A stretch of DNA of 64,000 nt from Streptomyces sp. 71268 (GTDB taxonomy: Bacteria > Actinomycetota > Actinomycetes > Streptomycetales > Streptomycetaceae), in the NCBI RefSeq assembly GCF_029392895.1, contig NZ_CP114200.1, positions 5,462,501-5,526,500 on the forward strand. Direction: 5' to 3'. The notes under the pieces are model-generated. The model made no database searches, was not told the origin of the DNA, and saw nothing but the letters and a program-made list of their open reading frames with translations. Position 1 is the stretch's first letter. Every line of letters starts with the position of its first letter. The position numbers were made by a program, and so were the translations under genes. Shown piece after piece: positions 62,450-64,000 of the stretch.

Positions 62450-63400
62450 TCAGTCGCTGGCGGGCCAGTTCGCGCTGGTCATGGCGTAGTACTGGGCCGC
62501 CAGCGGGTGGGCGCCACGGGCCGGGACGGCCAGGTGGACGGCGACCTGGGGAGCGTTCTTCAGCCGTACGAAGCGGATGCCGGGGTGCGTGTGGCGCTGG
62601 GCGACCGACTCCGGTGCCACGCCGATGCCGTGGCCGGCGGCCACCGCCTCCAGCCATTCGTCGAAGTTGCCGCTGGTGCACGCCAGGGTGGGGCGCCGGT
62701 CCGCGGGCCACAGCTCGGGGCGGGTGGTGCCGGTGACGGTGTTGACCACCAGCGGCAGGTCAGCCAGTTCGGTCCAGTCCAGGACGCGGCGGCGGGCCAC
62801 CGGGGCCGCCGCCCCCGTGGCGTCGCGCGCGACGACCGCGACCCGCGCCTCGTGGGCGACCACCTTGCTGCGCACCTCGGCCCGCCGGTCCGGCGGCACC
62901 TCGCCACGTACCACCGCCACGTCGCAGTCGCCGGTGTCCAGGCCGGCCAGCGGGGTGTCCCGGCGCACCAGGCGCACCCGGGCGCCGGTCGCGGACTCGA
63001 AGGCCGTGGTCAGCCCGGCGCAGGCGAGCGGTAGCAGCGAGGTGAAGCCGAGTCGCAGCCTGGCGTGCCGGCAGGGCGCGCGCAGCGCCTCGCCGAGCCG
63101 GGGGAGCAGCACGCCCAGCTCCGCGTAGAGCCGCTGACCGGCGTCGGTGAGCGCGACGTGGCGGGTGCTGCGCTCCAGCAGGCGGGCGCCCACGGCCTCC
63201 TCAAGGGCCCGCACGGTGCGGGTGAGCGCGGGCTGTCCGATGCCGAGCAGGCGCGCGGCGTGCGTGAAGTTGCGCTCGTCGGCCACGGCCACGAAGCCGC
63301 GCAGGTGCCGCAACTCCACGTCGGGCAGGCCGAGCGGCCCCGCGGCCACCGGCCCCCGCGCCTCGTCGCCGTTCTCCTCGGACCGCTCGTCACCACTCAT
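62450..63400 (-). CDS. LysR family transcriptional regulator
   Basis: A 316-aa regulator. The N-terminal winged helix-turn-helix (about 25-90) reads VELRHLRGFVAVADERNFTHAARLLGIGQPALTRTVRALEEAVGARLLERSTRHVALTDAG. The effector domain has RLGFTSLLPLACAGLTTAFE, GDCDVAVVRGE and AGHGIGVAPESVA. It is divergent from the MFS gene 150 bp away, so that transporter is its likely target. The ATG at 63400 has GGGAGG almost adjacent upstream; the first ~25 residues are an unconserved acidic extension. Confidence 0.9.
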   Translation of the reverse strand: MSGDERSEENGDEARGPVAAGPLGLPDVELRHLRGFVAVADERNFTHAARLLGIGQPALTRTVRALEEAVGARLLERSTRHVALTDAGQRLYAELGVLLPRLGEALRAPCRHARLRLGFTSLLPLACAGLTTAFESATGARVRLVRRDTPLAGLDTGDCDVAVVRGEVPPDRRAEVRSKVVAHEARVAVVARDATGAAAPVARRRVLDWTELADLPLVVNTVTGTTRPELWPADRRPTLACTSGNFDEWLEAVAAGHGIGVAPESVAQRHTHPGIRFVRLKNAPQVAVHLAVPARGAHPLAAQYYAMTSANWPASD

Positions 63401-63550
63401 GCCTCCCGAGCATAAGTGCCCGCGCTCCGGCATTTCCCCGGCGATCCGGAGAGTGCCTACGCTTCCGGCCCGCCGCCCCGTTCCGGCTGGGCCTGCCGGG
63501 CGGGGCAGGGCCGCCGGTCACCCACGACCGTCAACCTCAAGGAGCGCACT

Positions 63551-64000
63551 GTGCGCAAGGTTTCGCTGCTCGCGCTGGGGGCGTTCACCCTCGGCCTGGA
63601 CGCGTACGTGATGGCCGGGCTGTTGCCCGTGGTCGCCGACGACCTCGACACCACCGTGTCGCTGGCCGGCCAGATGGTCACGGCCTTCACCCTCGCGCAC
63701 GCGCTGTCCGCGCCGCTGGTGGCCGGGCTGCTCACGGGCGCCAGGCCGAAGACGGTGATCCTGGTCGCCCTCGCCGTCTTCACGCTGGGCAACGGGCTCA
63801 CCGCCGTGGCGCCCTCGCTCGCGCTGCTGCTCGCCTCGCGCGTCGTGGCGGGCGCCGGGGCCGGGGTGTACGCGGCGCTGTCCACCGCCGCGGCCTCGGC
63901 GTTGGTGCCGGCCGAGCGGCGGGGCAAGGCGCTGGCCCTGGTGATGGGCGGCATGAGCACCGGCACCGTGCTGGGCGTGCCGCTGGGCGTGCTGCTCGCC
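63551..64000 (+). CDS. MFS transporter, N-terminal part (runs off the window)
   Basis: The first 150 residues of a drug:H+ antiporter-type (DHA1) major facilitator. Four helices are visible plus the start of a fifth: LLALGAFTLGLDAYVMAGLLPVVADDL (1), MVTAFTLAHALSAPLVAGLL (2), VILVALAVFTLGNGLTAVAPS (3), LLLASRVVAGAGAGVYAALSTAAASALV (4), with RGKAL after helix 4. GTG 63551 has AAGGAG 7 nt upstream. It is divergent from the LysR gene. The substrate cannot be inferred. Confidence 0.88.
   Translation, partial: MRKVSLLALGAFTLGLDAYVMAGLLPVVADDLDTTVSLAGQMVTAFTLAHALSAPLVAGLLTGARPKTVILVALAVFTLGNGLTAVAPSLALLLASRVVAGAGAGVYAALSTAAASALVPAERRGKALALVMGGMSTGTVLGVPLGVLLA

Overview
The window is about 64 kb of very GC-rich chromosomal DNA from an actinomycete, almost certainly Streptomyces or a close relative. 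The signs are GTG starts, an rRNA operon without spacer tRNAs, long hairpin terminators that mostly lack U-tracts, the pairs MtrAB-LpqB and PkaA/PkaB, an NnaR-type HemD/HTH protein, a LAXTG (class E sortase) surface protein, and a gene order that matches, from memory, the core of the Streptomyces coelicolor chromosome (roughly mtnA-mtrAB-lpqB-comF-hpf-secA-gdh-pkaAB-prfB-ftsEX-smpB-nnaR-helD-hupA-murA). No species can be named from the sequence alone.

Layout. 1-3.5 kb: end of a 16S-23S spacer, 23S and 5S rRNA, and a perfect 19-bp terminator hairpin. 3.6-15.1 kb: mtnA, the envelope two-component operon mtrA-mtrB-lpqB, comF, the ribosome hibernation factor hpf, an orphan NarL-type regulator and a YcaQ-type DNA glycosylase. 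15.5-23 kb: an acetyltransferase, secA, an Rv3235-family protein, a DUF6912-like protein, a HAD phosphatase and a DJ-1/PfpI protein. 23.3-34 kb: a 1,690-residue NAD-glutamate dehydrogenase, an ECF sigma factor with a SnoaL-like tail, an FBP-type zinc-finger protein and a sugar-type ABC importer (two permeases plus lipoprotein, no ATPase). 34.6-42.6 kb: an FHA-FtsK/EssC-like ATPase divergent from two Ser/Thr kinases. 42.8-50.3 kb: prfB, a Pro/Thr-repeat LAETG surface protein, a 62-aa zinc-ribbon membrane protein, ftsE-ftsX, an S41 protease, smpB and ssrA (tmRNA). 50.3-64 kb: a hairpin-repeat cluster, nnaR, a CGNR zinc-finger protein, helD, malic enzyme, hupA, murA, yqgE, a VOC protein, and a LysR regulator divergent from an MFS transporter that runs off the end.

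How the genes work together. Most are housekeeping genes for translation and ribosome rescue (rRNA, hpf, prfB, smpB-ssrA), secretion and envelope or division (secA, mtrAB-lpqB, ftsEX, murA, the S41 protease), chromosome and transcription (hupA, helD) and carbon/nitrogen metabolism (gdh, malic enzyme, nnaR). The more unusual signals are: an ABC permease carrying an extracellular SdrD-B-like beta-domain; low-complexity inserts that interrupt or extend conserved proteins (ComF, the PDZ domain of the S41 protease, the MtrB tail, the LpqB N-terminus, the FHA-FtsK motor); an FHA-FtsK/kinase neighbourhood; a cluster of related hairpins downstream of ssrA; and a structured roughly 95-nt element upstream of the malic enzyme. 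No phage, insertion sequence or CRISPR array was recognised.
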